In this document: positions 1 to 9,717 of the stretch, in pieces
Layout of the letters: each line of letters begins with the position of its first letter
How positions within the stretch are numbered: position 1 is the first letter of the stretch
Source of the DNA: Cedecea davisae DSM 4568
GTDB taxonomy: Bacteria; Pseudomonadota; Gammaproteobacteria; Enterobacterales; Enterobacteriaceae
Direction of reading: 5' to 3'
NCBI RefSeq assembly: GCF_000412335.2
Contig: NZ_KE161030.1
Location: 785,923 to 849,922, forward strand
DNA: 64,000 bases
Position numbers and translations under genes: made by a program
Notes under the pieces: model-generated
Seen by the model: only the letters and a program-made list of their open reading frames with translations
Database searches by the model: none
Told to the model about the DNA's origin: nothing

Positions 1-91
1 TTACTCGATCTAATCTCCTCTCCCTTATGGGGAGAGGGTTGTTACTCGATCCAATCCCCTCTCCCCTGTGGGGAGAGGGTCAGGGTGAGGG
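1..91. repeat. CCCTCTCCC/GGGAGAGGG palindromic repeat, tandem copy
   Basis: Two hairpins (17-37 and 57-79) lie in a 41-bp tandem duplication: 1-41 is repeated almost exactly at 42-80, each copy beginning TTACTCGAT. The end, 71-91, matches the right arm of the larger copies at 20931-21060 and 38135-38245. The left arm may lie outside the window. It sits just beyond the 3' end of proC. Confidence 0.8.
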
Positions 92-104
92 GGTGTTTCC
101 AAAA

Positions 105-914
105 TCAGGACTTCCCGAGCAATTCCGACTTCGCCATGCATTTCACCATTGCTTCCATCACGGCGGCGCGGAAGCCTTTCTCTTCCAGCACTTTCACCGC
201 TTCAATCGTGGTGCCGCCCGGCGAGCACACCATATCCTTCAGCTCACCCGGGTGCTTGCCGGTTTCCAGCACCATCTTCGCGGAGCCCATTACCGCCTGG
301 GCCGCAAACTGGTAGGCCTGCTTGCGCGGCATACCGCCAAGTACCGCCGCATCTGCCATCGCTTCGATAAACATAAATACATACGCCGGAGCGGAGCCGC
401 TCACGCCGACCACCGGGTGGATCATTGCTTCGCTGACCACTTCCGCCTGGCCGAAGCTGCGGAAAATGCTTACCGCATCGGCAATATCTTCAGGCGTGAC
501 CAGCGCGTTTGGCGTTACGGAAGTCATGCCCGCGTTAACCAGCGCCGGCGTGTTTGGCATGGCGCGGATTATCTTGCGATCGTGGCCGAGCACTTTAGCC
601 AGCGTATCCAGGGTGATGCCCGCGGCAATAGAGATAATCACCGTGTCTTTATTCAGGCTGGAATTCACTTCGCTCAGCACTTTCAGCATGATGTTTGGCT
701 TCACCGCGCCAAAGACGATGTCCGCTATCTGGGCAACTTCCTGAGCGCTTTCGGCGGCATTAATTCCGTACTCTTCGCACAGCGCCTGAACCTTGTCCGG
801 AGAAGGGGTGTAAATCCAGATATTACCGGCCGGAACCAGGCCGCTGGAAATCAAGCCGCCGAGGATAGCCTTCCCCATATTGCCGCAGCCAATAAAACCA
901 ATTTTCTTATCCAT
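105..914 (-). CDS. proC: Pyrroline-5-carboxylate reductase
   Basis: Catalyses the last step of proline synthesis, the NAD(P)H-dependent reduction of 1-pyrroline-5-carboxylate to L-proline in the cytoplasm. The 269-residue protein has the family's usual length. It starts with an N-terminal Rossmann fold whose glycine-rich loop GCGNMG lies at residues 9-14. The C-terminal helical domain contains the P5CR signature around DMVCSPGGTT. The ATG at 912-914 gives the standard MDKKIGFIG start. The gene is monocistronic and divergent from yaiI, as in E. coli. A palindromic repeat follows its 3' end at 1-91. Nothing is unusual in the protein itself. Confidence 0.98.
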   Translation of the reverse strand: MDKKIGFIGCGNMGKAILGGLISSGLVPAGNIWIYTPSPDKVQALCEEYGINAAESAQEVAQIADIVFGAVKPNIMLKVLSEVNSSLNKDTVIISIAAGITLDTLAKVLGHDRKIIRAMPNTPALVNAGMTSVTPNALVTPEDIADAVSIFRSFGQAEVVSEAMIHPVVGVSGSAPAYVFMFIEAMADAAVLGGMPRKQAYQFAAQAVMGSAKMVLETGKHPGELKDMVCSPGGTTIEAVKVLEEKGFRAAVMEAMVKCMAKSELLGKS

Positions 915-1084
915 AGCGTTACTCCATGGTTATTTGTTTCGTTATCTTATGCTTATAGCTTAACGTGCTTTCCGGCACTTAGGCTATGTTTGCGCTTAAA
1001 CGGCTCCGCAGGCGCAGATAAACTTTGCCATTCTGCAAAAGCACGGCAAAATTGCTCCCATTCCCGCGACAGTCAGGAGCAACA

Positions 1085-1546
1085 ATGCAAATTTGGGTGG
1101 ATGCCGATGCGTGTCCTAAGGTAATCAAAGAAGTCCTTTTTCGCGCCGCCGATCGCGCTCAGGTGATGGTGACGCTGGTTGCCAATCAGGGATTAAAAAC
1201 GCCGCCGTCGCGCTTTATTCGCAGCCTGCAGGTGGCCTCGGGCTTTGACGTTGCGGATAACGAAATTGTTCGCCGCTGTGAGAAAAACGACCTGGTTATC
1301 ACCGCGGATATTCCGCTGGCGGCCGACGTGCTGGAGAAAGGGGCGATTGCGCTGAACCCGCGCGGCGAGCTTTATACACCCGCGACTATTCGTGAGCGCC
1401 TGACGATGCGTGATTTTATGGATACGCTGCGCGCCAGCGGCGTGCAAACCGGCGGCCCGGACAGCCTGAACCAGCGCGACCGCCAGCAGTTTGCCAACGA
1501 GCTTGAAAAATGGCTGCTGAGGGTCGCGCGGGCGCAGAAGTCTTAA
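1085..1546 (+). CDS. yaiI: YaiI, UPF0178 family protein
   Basis: A 153-residue conserved protein of the UPF0178/DUF188 family with no established biochemical role. The start [12 protein letters not shown] at 1085 is preceded by AGGAGCAAC, a good ribosome-binding site. The upstream in-frame ATG at 1025 lacks both conservation and an SD. The conserved DADACP and [22 protein letters not shown] segments resemble PIN-like/NYN nuclease folds in their acidic spacing, which is suggestive only. Its TAA stop (1544-1546) overlaps the convergent stop of the DUF2076 gene (1543-1545). Confidence 0.93.
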   Translation: MQIWVDADACPKVIKEVLFRAADRAQVMVTLVANQGLKTPPSRFIRSLQVASGFDVADNEIVRRCEKNDLVITADIPLAADVLEKGAIALNPRGELYTPATIRERLTMRDFMDTLRASGVQTGGPDSLNQRDRQQFANELEKWLLRVARAQKS

Positions 1547-2283
1547 ATAAAGCTGTCGTCGTCGTCGCCGTAATCGTCACCGCCAAAATCATCGTTACCG
1601 AAATCAGCGTAGTCGTTCGCGTTATCCTGAGGCTGGCTCAGGAACTGCCTGTCATTGACCTGGCTGTAGTCGTTGACGGAATCAAATGAGCTATTGTCGA
1701 AAGACGGAGCCGGTTCGTTGATGATGTTGACTATCTCTTCCGGCTGGCTGCGGTGGAACATGCTGGTCAGCATTTCTGCCACCACTACGCCGCCCGCAAC
1801 GCCTGCTGCCGTTTGTAACGCTCCGGACAGGAAACCGCCGCCCGCGCGTGGTGCGCTGGCCGGTGCGGCCTGAGGCGCGCCGTAACCTGCTGGTGCCGCG
1901 TTTGCGCCATATCCGGCATTACCCTGCGGGGCCGAAGAAGCATAATTCTGGCTGCCGGGAATAGGATCGGACCCGCGTGAGCTGTTGCTGTTGCCGCCGC
2001 CGAATAGCCCGGCCAGGAAACCACCGCTGCTTTGCTGCTGGCGAGACTTTTGCTCGAGCTCGGCTACCTGGGCTTCCAGCGCCTGAATTTTACCGTTCAG
2101 CTGCTTCATTGCCGCTTCCTGGATAAGGATCGTCTGCGCCATATAGTACGCGGCCCCAGGCTGCTGGCTGAGGTGCTGCGCAATCCGCTGTTCTGCGGCC
2201 GCATCGCGAGTGGAACTTTGGCTTTCGGCCTGTTTCAGGCGGTCAAAAAGCCCGTCGATAAGACGCTGCTCTTCAGATTGCAT
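1543..2283 (-). CDS. DUF2076 domain protein
   Basis: A 246-residue DUF2076 protein, a family sometimes labelled periplasmic ligand-binding sensor, although no signal peptide is visible here. Residues 1-80 are charged and helical with a short coiled coil ([21 protein letters not shown]). A low-complexity Gly/Ser/Ala/Pro linker follows at about 85-150. Next is a small hydrophobic glycine-rich segment ([22 protein letters not shown]). The tail is very acidic, ending [13 protein letters not shown]. The function is not known. The gene is absent from this position in E. coli K-12. It ends tail-to-tail with yaiI, the stop codons overlapping, so little space remains for a terminator. Confidence 0.88.
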   Translation of the reverse strand: MQSEEQRLIDGLFDRLKQAESQSSTRDAAAEQRIAQHLSQQPGAAYYMAQTILIQEAAMKQLNGKIQALEAQVAELEQKSRQQQSSGGFLAGLFGGGNSNSSRGSDPIPGSQNYASSAPQGNAGYGANAAPAGYGAPQAAPASAPRAGGGFLSGALQTAAGVAGGVVVAEMLTSMFHRSQPEEIVNIINEPAPSFDNSSFDSVNDYSQVNDRQFLSQPQDNANDYADFGNDDFGGDDYGDDDDSFI

Positions 2284-2523
2284 GGCTCATACCTCTGTCA
2301 TAATGAAGACCCGGGATTCAGTGTTGCTCAAATCGGGCGTCGCTTAAACGCCTTAATCGTAAAGCTAACCATAAATGTGTTACCGAATCTCAGATTAAGG
2401 GTTGTCATTGGCCTGGCGTTTAAAGTATTGTGGCGCTGTTGGCGGGTGGCGGCTTTAGTTTACACTTGTTGAAGTTTGATTCAGGCCGTTATAGCTGGTT
2501 TTTTGCTGAAGTCCTTTGCTGAT

Positions 2524-2541
2524 TGTAATTAAATGTTTACA
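2524..2541 (+). promoter_or_regulatory. TyrR box upstream of aroL
   Basis: TGTAAT-TAAATG-TTTACA fits the TyrR box consensus TGTAAAN6TTTACA with one mismatch. It lies 96 bp before the aroL start. E. coli aroL is known to be repressed by TyrR with a TrpR contribution. Confidence 0.82.
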
Positions 2542-2550
2542 CTATTTTCT

Positions 2551-2572
2551 CGTACTAGTTTGATGATATCAT
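2551..2572 (+). promoter_or_regulatory. TrpR operator upstream of aroL
   Basis: CGTACTAGTTTGATGATATC carries the CTAGT core of trp operators and lies 9 bp after the TyrR box. It closely resembles the E. coli aroL TrpR site as remembered. It probably overlaps the core promoter, with a -10 near TATCAT (2567-2572). Confidence 0.72.
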
Positions 2573-2636
2573 CGCTATCCGTTCCTGCTTTTGTCCCGTC
2601 TGGCCCTCAGGTCAGCGCTTCCGAGGATTATCTCTG

Positions 2637-3161
2637 ATGACTCAACCCCTATTCTTAGTCGGCGCTCGCGGCTGTGGTAAGACGACCGTCGGTCAGGCAC
2701 TGGCGAGGACGCTGGGTTATGAATTTGTGGATACCGACAGCTTCCTGCTGACCAGCACCGGAAAAAGCGTGGCTGAGATAGTCGCCGAAGAGGGCTGGCC
2801 GGGCTTTCGCGCCCGCGAGTCCGAAGCTTTACAGCAGGTAACGGCTCCTGCAACCGTGGTGGCAACCGGGGGCGGCATGGTGCTGGCCGAAAATAATCGC
2901 CAGTTTATGCAGGAAAACGGCATTGCCATCTGGCTGCATGCCCCGGCGCAAATCCTGGCCTCGCGCCTGAACGCATCGCCGGAAGAAGGGCAGCGCCCGA
3001 CGCTTACCGGTAAAGGCGTGACCGATGAAATTGTTGACGTCCTGGCCGCCCGCGAAGGGCTCTATCGCGAGGTTGCATACCATATTGTCGATGCTACCCG
3101 CACGCCGGACGCGGTAGTCGAAGCTATCCTCAACGCGCTGCAAATGGCTCGCGCCAGTTAG
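2637..3161 (+). CDS. aroL: Shikimate kinase II
   Basis: Phosphorylates shikimate to shikimate 3-phosphate with ATP in the common aromatic pathway. The 174-residue protein carries the P-loop GARGCGKT at residues 9-16, the shikimate-binding DTDSF near 32-36 and the GGGMVL motif. The ATG at 2637 follows the E. coli start ([12 protein letters not shown]). TyrR and TrpR operators upstream indicate repression by aromatic amino acids, which distinguishes it from the constitutive AroK isozyme. In E. coli yaiA follows directly. Here that gene is missing and 291 bp separate aroL from aroM. Confidence 0.97.
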   Translation: MTQPLFLVGARGCGKTTVGQALARTLGYEFVDTDSFLLTSTGKSVAEIVAEEGWPGFRARESEALQQVTAPATVVATGGGMVLAENNRQFMQENGIAIWLHAPAQILASRLNASPEEGQRPTLTGKGVTDEIVDVLAAREGLYREVAYHIVDATRTPDAVVEAILNALQMARAS

Positions 3162-3452
3162 CCTATACTTAACGCAAATCCCCACCCGAAAGACCGACAG
3201 TAAGTGGGGTTATCTTGCTCTTGTCCCTGCTGAAATGCGCTTCGCTTTTCGATAGACAGAGCTTTTATCTGTTTAATTTCTTTAAAATATATTCAGTTAA
3301 AAATGTTACCAAGTGGTTGATGATTTGTTAAGGGTTCTGGCGGTATGCTGCGCGATGACGAGCAAAAAACCACGACCCCGGCGAGTTGTCTCATTAAGGA
3401 TGTGTATCGGCGCAATGGAGAGGGCAGATTCTGAGTAATTGCGGAGCGAAGC

Positions 3453-4130
3453 ATGAGACCAACTGTAGCCATTCTCACTATCGGCAGCGTGTCCGTAAGT
3501 GAAGTCCTTCCCTTCCTGACCGAACATATTTCTGAGCAACAAATTACCCACGTTAGCCTGCTGGGCGAGTTGTCTCGCGAAGAGGTTCAGCGGCTTTATT
3601 CACCCGCGCAGGGAGAAGCGTCTCTGCTGACGCTACTGGCGGATAACACTCTTACCCACGTCGGCCGCGACAAAATCTCCATCGCCATGCAGGGCATCAT
3701 CGAGCAGCTGGATAACCAGGGCTACGAAGTCATTCTGTTAATGAGCACCATGCCTCTACTCGGATTAAGCGCTCGTAACGCCATTTTGCTGGAGCCGGAC
3801 AGGATAATCCCGCCGCTGGTCGCCTCGATTGTTGATGGCCACCAGGTGGGGATTATTTTGCCGATGCCCGAGTTGATTAAGTTTCAGGAGCAGAAGTGGC
3901 GCAAGCTAAGCAACCCGCCGCACTACGCCCTGGCTAACCCAATCCACGGCGGCGACGAAGAGCTGCTGGAGGCGGGGCGCAAACTGATGGCGGAAGGGGC
4001 GAATGTTCTGGTGCTGGACTGCCTCGGGTTCCACCAAAAACACCGCGATTTACTGCAAAAGCAGCTCGATGTCCCGGTGTTATTGTCCAACGTGCTGGTG
4101 GCCAGGCTGGCGGCAGAACTGCTTACCTGA
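3453..4130 (+). CDS. aroM: AroM family protein
   Basis: A 225-residue AroM homologue of the Asp/Glu racemase-like superfamily. Its function is uncertain, although in E. coli it is TyrR-linked through the aroL transcript. The start [20 protein letters not shown] at 3453 is preceded by GCGGAGCGAAGC. Recognisable blocks are [16 protein letters not shown] and the C-terminal [18 protein letters not shown]. The Cys in that LDCLG motif would be the candidate catalytic thiol by analogy with the racemase fold (inference). The intervening yaiA is absent, and a weak CCCCAC/GTGGGG hairpin (about 3181-3208) separates it from aroL, so it may have its own promoter. Confidence 0.93.
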   Translation: MRPTVAILTIGSVSVSEVLPFLTEHISEQQITHVSLLGELSREEVQRLYSPAQGEASLLTLLADNTLTHVGRDKISIAMQGIIEQLDNQGYEVILLMSTMPLLGLSARNAILLEPDRIIPPLVASIVDGHQVGIILPMPELIKFQEQKWRKLSNPPHYALANPIHGGDEELLEAGRKLMAEGANVLVLDCLGFHQKHRDLLQKQLDVPVLLSNVLVARLAAELLT

Positions 4131-4505
<375 letters not shown>

Positions 4506-4512
4506 TTGCGTT

Positions 4513-4548
4513 TTTTCCCCTCTCTGCGCGTCGCCAGAGAGGGGAAAA
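4513..4548. terminator. Bidirectional terminator, ppnP / rdgC
   Basis: The stem TTTTCCCCTCTCTG pairs with CAGAGAGGGGAAAA around an 8-nt loop. T-rich flanks in both directions suit the convergent genes on either side. Confidence 0.85.
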
Positions 4549-4551
4549 GCA

Positions 4552-5463
4552 TTAACGCTGTGCTTCGCCGCCCAGCGCTTCTACCAGGTTGTTGATAAGC
4601 GCGGCTAATTCGCCGGTCATCAAAATAAAGTCGGCGTCAAAACGTCCGCCAAAATCTTCCCGCTCGATATCGTCGTTCTGCTCGCGCAGCGTGTCGGCAA
4701 ACTTCAGGCGTTTAATCGAACCGTCGTCTGCCAGCACAAACTGAATGCGTTCCTGCCAGTCCAGCGCCAGTTTGGTGACCACTTTGCCGGTTTCAATATG
4801 CGCGGCGATTTCGTCACACACCAGCTCCTGCTGCTTGCAGCGGATCACGCCGCCGCCTTCGAGAATCGCTTTCAGCTCGGCTTCGTCCATCAGCGCGAAA
4901 CCGGCCGGCACATCCCCAGACCGCACCCATTCGGTCAGCGTCAGCTCGATTGGATTTTCCAGAGCCAGCGGAACCACCGGCAGCGAACCCAGGCTTTTAC
5001 GCAGCAGGGCGAGAGTATCTTCGGCTTTTTTCGCGCTGGCGCAGTCGACCATAATCAGGCCGTTTACCGTGTCTATCCACATCATTGTCTGGCTGAAGCG
5101 GCTGAAAGCGCGAGGCAGCAGGGAGTGCAGCACTTCGTCTTTCAGGGAGTCTTTCTCGGTCTTTTTCAGCTTACGTGCCTGCTCCGCTTCGAGCTTATTG
5201 ATTTTGGCTTCCAGAGCCTGTTTGATAACCGGAGCCGGCAGAATTTTTTCTTCTTTACGGGCGCAAATCACAATCTGGCCGTTGGCAACATGGGTTAATG
5301 CATCGCTGTGCGAGCCCATCGGCGACACCCAGCCGGTTTTTGCCATGTCCTGGCTGCCGCAAGGGGTGAAGGTGAAGGCGGCTAACTGTTTTTCCATTGC
5401 ATCCGCCGTCAGCGTGATGTCACGGCTTAGACGGTAAACCATTAAATTTTTAAACCACAGCAT
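4552..5463 (-). CDS. rdgC: Recombination-associated protein RdgC
   Basis: A nucleoid-associated DNA-binding protein that forms a ring-shaped dimer on double-stranded DNA and restrains RecA filament activity. The 303-residue length is typical. The N-terminal [16 protein letters not shown] and internal [18 protein letters not shown] segments are diagnostic for the family. The ATG at 5461-5463 is the only reasonable start. The gene is divergent from mak with 125 bp between them, which includes the AT palindrome TGATAATTATCA at 5559-5570. Confidence 0.97.
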   Translation of the reverse strand: MLWFKNLMVYRLSRDITLTADAMEKQLAAFTFTPCGSQDMAKTGWVSPMGSHSDALTHVANGQIVICARKEEKILPAPVIKQALEAKINKLEAEQARKLKKTEKDSLKDEVLHSLLPRAFSRFSQTMMWIDTVNGLIMVDCASAKKAEDTLALLRKSLGSLPVVPLALENPIELTLTEWVRSGDVPAGFALMDEAELKAILEGGGVIRCKQQELVCDEIAAHIETGKVVTKLALDWQERIQFVLADDGSIKRLKFADTLREQNDDIEREDFGGRFDADFILMTGELAALINNLVEALGGEAQR

Positions 5464-5588
5464 GATTCTGTCCCAGATTGTCAGTTAAACGCAGCGGGCA
5501 TGATAACGAATTGACGGCCTCGTTTCATCGCATTTGCTTAGATGCCATTCTATACTATTGATAATTATCACCAAATGAGGAAGTTCAT

Positions 5589-6500
5589 GTGCGCATAGGT
5601 ATCGATCTCGGTGGTACAAAAACAGAAGTAATCGCGCTGGCAGATGACGGAAAGCAGCTCTACCGCCACCGGCTGCCAACGCCTAAAAATGACTACCAGG
5701 CCACCCTCAAAAACATCGTTGAGCTGGTGCGGCTGGCGGAAGAAGCAACGGGCGAGACCGGTACGGTTGGGCTGGGTATTCCGGGGTCAATCTCCCCTTA
5801 TACCCGGGTAGTGAAAAACGCGAACTCGACCTGGCTTAACGGCCAGCCGTTCGACAAAGATCTCAGCAGCGCGCTCAAGCGCGAAGTCCGGCTGGCAAAT
5901 GACGCCAACTGCCTTGCGGTATCAGAAGCTATCGATGGCGCGGCTGCCGGGGCACAGATTGTGTTTGCGGTGATAATCGGCACCGGCTGTGGCGCAGGTA
6001 TTGCCATCAACGGCCACAGCCTGATTGGCGGCAACGGCACGGCGGGAGAGTGGGGCCACAACCCTCTGCCATGGATGGATGAGGACGAGCTGCGTTTTCG
6101 CGCTGAAGTGCCGTGTTATTGCGGCAAACAGGGCTGTATTGAAACCTTTATCTCCGGCACCGGGTTTGGCACGGACTACCAGCGCCTGAGCGGGAAAACG
6201 CTGAAGGGCAATGAGATTATCAACCTGGCTGAACAGCAGGATCCGCTGGCCGAGCTGGCCCTGAGCCGCTATGAAACGCGGTTGGCTAAATCTCTGGCGC
6301 ATATTGTTAATATTCTCGACCCGGATGTGATTGTGCTGGGCGGCGGGATGAGCAATGTGGAGCGTTTGTATCGCACCGTGCCGCAGCTGATTAAGCCCTG
6401 GGTATTTGGCGGCGAGTGCGAAACGCCGATTCGCAAAGCCGTGCACGGGGATTCCAGCGGCGTTCGTGGCGCGGCGTGGCTTTGGCCGTTAGAGAAGTAA
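5589..6500 (+). CDS. mak: Fructokinase (ROK family)
   Basis: Phosphorylates fructose, and mannose weakly, using ATP in the cytoplasm. The 303-residue ROK-family kinase has the phosphate loop DLGGTKTE at residues 6-13, the ROK zinc motif within [19 protein letters not shown] and the phosphate-2 region [15 protein letters not shown]. The start is GTG at 5589, as in E. coli mak. The ATG two bases earlier is out of frame. AATGAGGAAG serves as the ribosome-binding region. In E. coli araJ follows. Here only a hairpin separates mak from sbcC. Confidence 0.96.
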   Translation: MRIGIDLGGTKTEVIALADDGKQLYRHRLPTPKNDYQATLKNIVELVRLAEEATGETGTVGLGIPGSISPYTRVVKNANSTWLNGQPFDKDLSSALKREVRLANDANCLAVSEAIDGAAAGAQIVFAVIIGTGCGAGIAINGHSLIGGNGTAGEWGHNPLPWMDEDELRFRAEVPCYCGKQGCIETFISGTGFGTDYQRLSGKTLKGNEIINLAEQQDPLAELALSRYETRLAKSLAHIVNILDPDVIVLGGGMSNVERLYRTVPQLIKPWVFGGECETPIRKAVHGDSSGVRGAAWLWPLEK

Positions 6501-6540
6501 ATCGCACCCCTCATCCTCCAGGAGGGTGAGGGGCGATTTT
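6501..6540. terminator. Strong hairpin between mak and sbcC
   Basis: ATCGCACCCCTCATCCTCC pairs with GGAGGGTGAGGGGCGAT and is followed by TTTT. It works as a terminator for mak and probably, from the other side, for sbcC. The sequence resembles the CCCTCACCC/GGGTGAGGG arms of the repeat family elsewhere in the window. Confidence 0.75.
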
Positions 6541-6561
6541 CGTTATTCCCAGGGTAAAAGG

Positions 6562-9500
6562 TCAATCCACCGCGAAAACCTTATCCAGCCGGCTCACGCC
6601 CAGTCCGTTAATTTTCTTCACTTTAATCTGCACCGGAATACGCTCCTTCATCGCCTCAACGTGGCTGATTACGCCGATGGTTTTCCCGCTGGCGTTCAGG
6701 GTGTCCAGCGCGTCGAGCGCGGTATCCAGCGTCTGCGCGTCCAGAGTGCCAAAGCCTTCATCAAGGAACAGCGAGTCGATGCGGGTTTTGTGGCTTACCA
6801 GGTCGGAAAGCGCCAGCGCCAGCGCCAGGCTCACCAGGAAGCTTTCGCCGCCGGACAGCGTGCGGGTGTCGCGCACCGCGTCGGCCTGCCAGGTGTCCAT
6901 AACCTGTAGCTCCAGCGCTTCGCTGTCTTTACGCTGCAACAGGTAGCGGCCGTGGAGGCGATTAAGCTGGTTGTTTGCCAGCCAGACCAGGTTATCCAGC
7001 GTCAGTCCCTGGGCAAATTTACGGAATTTATCGCCTTCTCTGGAGCCGACCAGGGCGTTGAGATAGCCCCAGTCCTCCGCCTGAGCCTCGCACTCTTTGA
7101 TCTCCTGCATCAGCGCCTGCTGGCGCGAGCGGTTCTCTTTGTCGTGGCTTTGCTGCTGCTTTATTTGCCCCTGCTGAGAGGCGTTTTCACGCAGCCGGTG
7201 GGCCAGATCTGCAATTTGAGCCTCAAGAACGCTGATGTCTGCTTCTTCGCCGAGTGTTTCCGGGCGTGACGTCAGGTGCTGGGCCAGCGCCGTTTCGGCC
7301 TGCTCAAGCAGCGTCGTTTGCTGCTGCTGCTGACGCTCCAGCTGCTGTTTGTGCTGCTCAAGCTCGAGCCGGACGTTTTCTTCCATCAGGGCGCAATGGA
7401 ACTCTTCTTCGTCGCTGAACTGGCTGGCTGCCAGCGCGGCGCTGAACTGCTCCTGGGCCTCGCGGGCCGCGGCTTCGCTCTGCTGTAGCTGCTGCGCCAG
7501 AGACTGACGCTGGCCTTCCAGCAGGTTGCATTCATTGTGCAGAGTCTGCCAGTTTTGCAGCGCGGCCTGGTGCTCAGACTCGGCAAGCATCGCGGGGGCC
7601 GAGCCATCGTCCTGAAGGGTTGAAAGCAGCATTTCAAGGGTGGAAAGCTGCTGGCGGAGCTGCGGCAGTTTATCCTGCTGCTGTTGCCACTGTTGGGACT
7701 CCTGCTGGCGGGCATCCAGCCAGCTTTGCTCTTCGCCCGGCTGCGGACGCGCAAGGCCAACCTGCTCCAGCGCCGCCTGAAGCGAAGCGTTCCGGGCGTT
7801 AAACTCGGCGTTCATCTTTTGGTGCTGTTCGCTGTCTCGCTGGTATTGCGCTTCGAGCGCCTGGCGCTCTGCGAGCTGGCGCAGCTGCTGTTCACGCAGT
7901 TCCTGCTCTTCCAGCCACTGGTTCAGAACGTCTTGTGGCGTTAAGGCTATGCTCAGCCCGGCGCATTGCTGCTGCCAGCGGGCCGAGAGTGAGTCTGCCT
8001 CTTCCTGTAGCGCCGCGCCTTCATGGACTCGTTTTTCCCGCTGCTGGCGCTGGGTTTCAAGTTGGCCCTTGAGGGCGAAACCCTGCTCGGCGAGCGCGGC
8101 GACTTCAAGCTTCAGGGCGGCGAGGCGACGCTGGTTTTCTCCCGGCTCCAGCGCCTTATAGGCCTCAACGGCCGGGTGCTGAGTTGAGCCGCACAGCGGG
8201 CAGGGGGCGTCCTTTTGCAACTGAGCACGTTCGGCCTCAAGGCTATGGATCCGTTTTTCCTGCTCGACGATTTTTTCCAGGTCGGCTTCATGCTGGCGTT
8301 TATCTTTATACTGCTGGCGTTTTTGCCCCAGCTCGACATCACAAGCGGCAATTTGCTTATCCAGCTCCTCCAGCTCTCGCACCAGCCCTGTTTTGCGTTT
8401 TTCCACCGTGGCAAACTGAGGTTGCAGGGCTGCCAGCTGTTGGCGACCCGGCCTGGCGGCCATTAGCTGCTGTAAATGAGTGCTTACTTCTTCCGGCGTT
8501 AACGCCAGATTTATCTCCGGCAGTGCCTGTAATTTTTGCTGGCTAACCCACAGTGCCTGCTGTAGACCTTCAAGTTGCTTTTCATCCCGCAGTCGCTGGC
8601 TAAAGGCCATGCGCCAGCCCGCAAGCTCGGCGGCCCAGAGGCGATAGCTATCGTGGGCAGAGAGCCAGTCCTGAACCTGCTGAGCCTCCGCCTGAAGTTT
8701 TTCAGCCTGAACGGCCGCCAGCAGCCGGGTTTGCTGGCGACTCACCGAGGCGTGGCGTAAGCGCGCATTCACACTTTCCGCCGCTTCGGTATTTTGCTTC
8801 AGCGCCTGCTGCTTTTCCTGGAGACGCTGCCAGTGCGGGCGCAGCTTTTCGGCAGGCAGCGCACGAGCCAATTTGTCCAGCTGCGGGGCGGCATCCAGCA
8901 GAGCCTGATTAGCGGTATTCAGCCCCAGCCGCTTTTGTTCTTTATCGGCGGTCAGCTTGCCCAGCTGGCTCAGCCAGTCCCGATGCCGCTGGCGCACCTG
9001 CTGCTCGGTGCCCAGCGTTTGTTCTTCAAGAGTGAGCGCCTGCAAACTTGCCGTGAGCTGCTGTTGCTGCTCTTCGCTGAGCAGGGCAACGCCCGCCGCC
9101 TGAGCCAGCAAATTTTCCAGCCGAATTTTGATTTGCTTGTGGTTTTCAAATACCGCAGCGGAGACGGTGCCGTAGATTTCTGTGCCGGTCAGCTCTTCGA
9201 GCAGCGAGGCGCGGTCGTTGGCATCGGCATTTAAAAATGCCGCGAATTGCCCCTGAGAGAGCATCATCGAACGGGTAAAACGGTCGTAATCCAGCCCGGT
9301 TAGCGAGGCAACAAGGTCGAGCTTGTCTTTGATTTTGTCCGCAAGAATTTTGCCGTCGCTGATTTGGGCCAGCTCCACGCGCGGCGCCTGAAGGTTGCCG
9401 TTTGCCGCATTCCGTGCGCGGTTCTGGCTCCAGAAAGCGCGGTAGCCAACGCCCTTAACCTCAAACTCCACCTCGGCCAGGCACTCGGCGGTGTCTCTGG

Positions 9501-9717
9501 TCATCAGGTCGTTCTGCGACTGCGATACGCTGCTCAGGCGCGGCGTTTTGTGGTAGAGCGCAAGACAGATGGCGTCCAGCAGCGTGGTTTTGCCCGCTCC
9601 GGTCGGGCCGGTAATGGCAAATAGTCCGTTGCTGGCGAAGGGTTCCCGAGTGAAATCAATCTTCCACTCGCCCTTGAGGGAGTTAATATTTTTTAAACGC
9701 AGGCTAAGAATTTTCAT
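6562..9717 (-). CDS. sbcC: Exonuclease subunit SbcC
   Basis: The SMC/Rad50-like ATPase subunit of the SbcCD nuclease, which cuts hairpins and processes palindrome-derived and blocked DNA ends. The 1051-residue protein has the Walker A GPTGAGKT at 37-44, two long Gln/Leu-rich coiled-coil arms (about 190-480 and 520-850) and a CPLCGS zinc hook near residue 504 for dimerisation. The ABC signature LSGGESF and Walker [13 protein letters not shown] lie near the C terminus. Its start codon overlaps the sbcD stop (ATGA), so the two are translationally coupled. Confidence 0.97.
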   Translation of the reverse strand: MKILSLRLKNINSLKGEWKIDFTREPFASNGLFAITGPTGAGKTTLLDAICLALYHKTPRLSSVSQSQNDLMTRDTAECLAEVEFEVKGVGYRAFWSQNRARNAANGNLQAPRVELAQISDGKILADKIKDKLDLVASLTGLDYDRFTRSMMLSQGQFAAFLNADANDRASLLEELTGTEIYGTVSAAVFENHKQIKIRLENLLAQAAGVALLSEEQQQQLTASLQALTLEEQTLGTEQQVRQRHRDWLSQLGKLTADKEQKRLGLNTANQALLDAAPQLDKLARALPAEKLRPHWQRLQEKQQALKQNTEAAESVNARLRHASVSRQQTRLLAAVQAEKLQAEAQQVQDWLSAHDSYRLWAAELAGWRMAFSQRLRDEKQLEGLQQALWVSQQKLQALPEINLALTPEEVSTHLQQLMAARPGRQQLAALQPQFATVEKRKTGLVRELEELDKQIAACDVELGQKRQQYKDKRQHEADLEKIVEQEKRIHSLEAERAQLQKDAPCPLCGSTQHPAVEAYKALEPGENQRRLAALKLEVAALAEQGFALKGQLETQRQQREKRVHEGAALQEEADSLSARWQQQCAGLSIALTPQDVLNQWLEEQELREQQLRQLAERQALEAQYQRDSEQHQKMNAEFNARNASLQAALEQVGLARPQPGEEQSWLDARQQESQQWQQQQDKLPQLRQQLSTLEMLLSTLQDDGSAPAMLAESEHQAALQNWQTLHNECNLLEGQRQSLAQQLQQSEAAAREAQEQFSAALAASQFSDEEEFHCALMEENVRLELEQHKQQLERQQQQQTTLLEQAETALAQHLTSRPETLGEEADISVLEAQIADLAHRLRENASQQGQIKQQQSHDKENRSRQQALMQEIKECEAQAEDWGYLNALVGSREGDKFRKFAQGLTLDNLVWLANNQLNRLHGRYLLQRKDSEALELQVMDTWQADAVRDTRTLSGGESFLVSLALALALSDLVSHKTRIDSLFLDEGFGTLDAQTLDTALDALDTLNASGKTIGVISHVEAMKERIPVQIKVKKINGLGVSRLDKVFAVD

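Larger units (their letters stand above)
2284..2636. promoter_or_regulatory. Divergent control region, DUF2076 gene / aroL
   Basis: This 353-bp gap holds the promoters of the two divergent genes. The aroL-proximal third carries a TyrR-type and a TrpR-type operator, listed separately. No further gene was seen in it. Confidence 0.6.

Noticed and set aside
3345-3434. 29-codon open reading frame before aroM (starts MLRDDEQ)
   Set aside because: No convincing ribosome-binding site and no resemblance to YaiA or any family recalled. Open frames of this length are expected by chance.
5559-5570. TGATAATTATCA palindrome between rdgC and mak, resembling part of a Fur box
   Set aside because: Only two of the three GATAAT-type repeats expected for Fur, and neither neighbour is an iron gene. 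It may simply be an AT-rich promoter.
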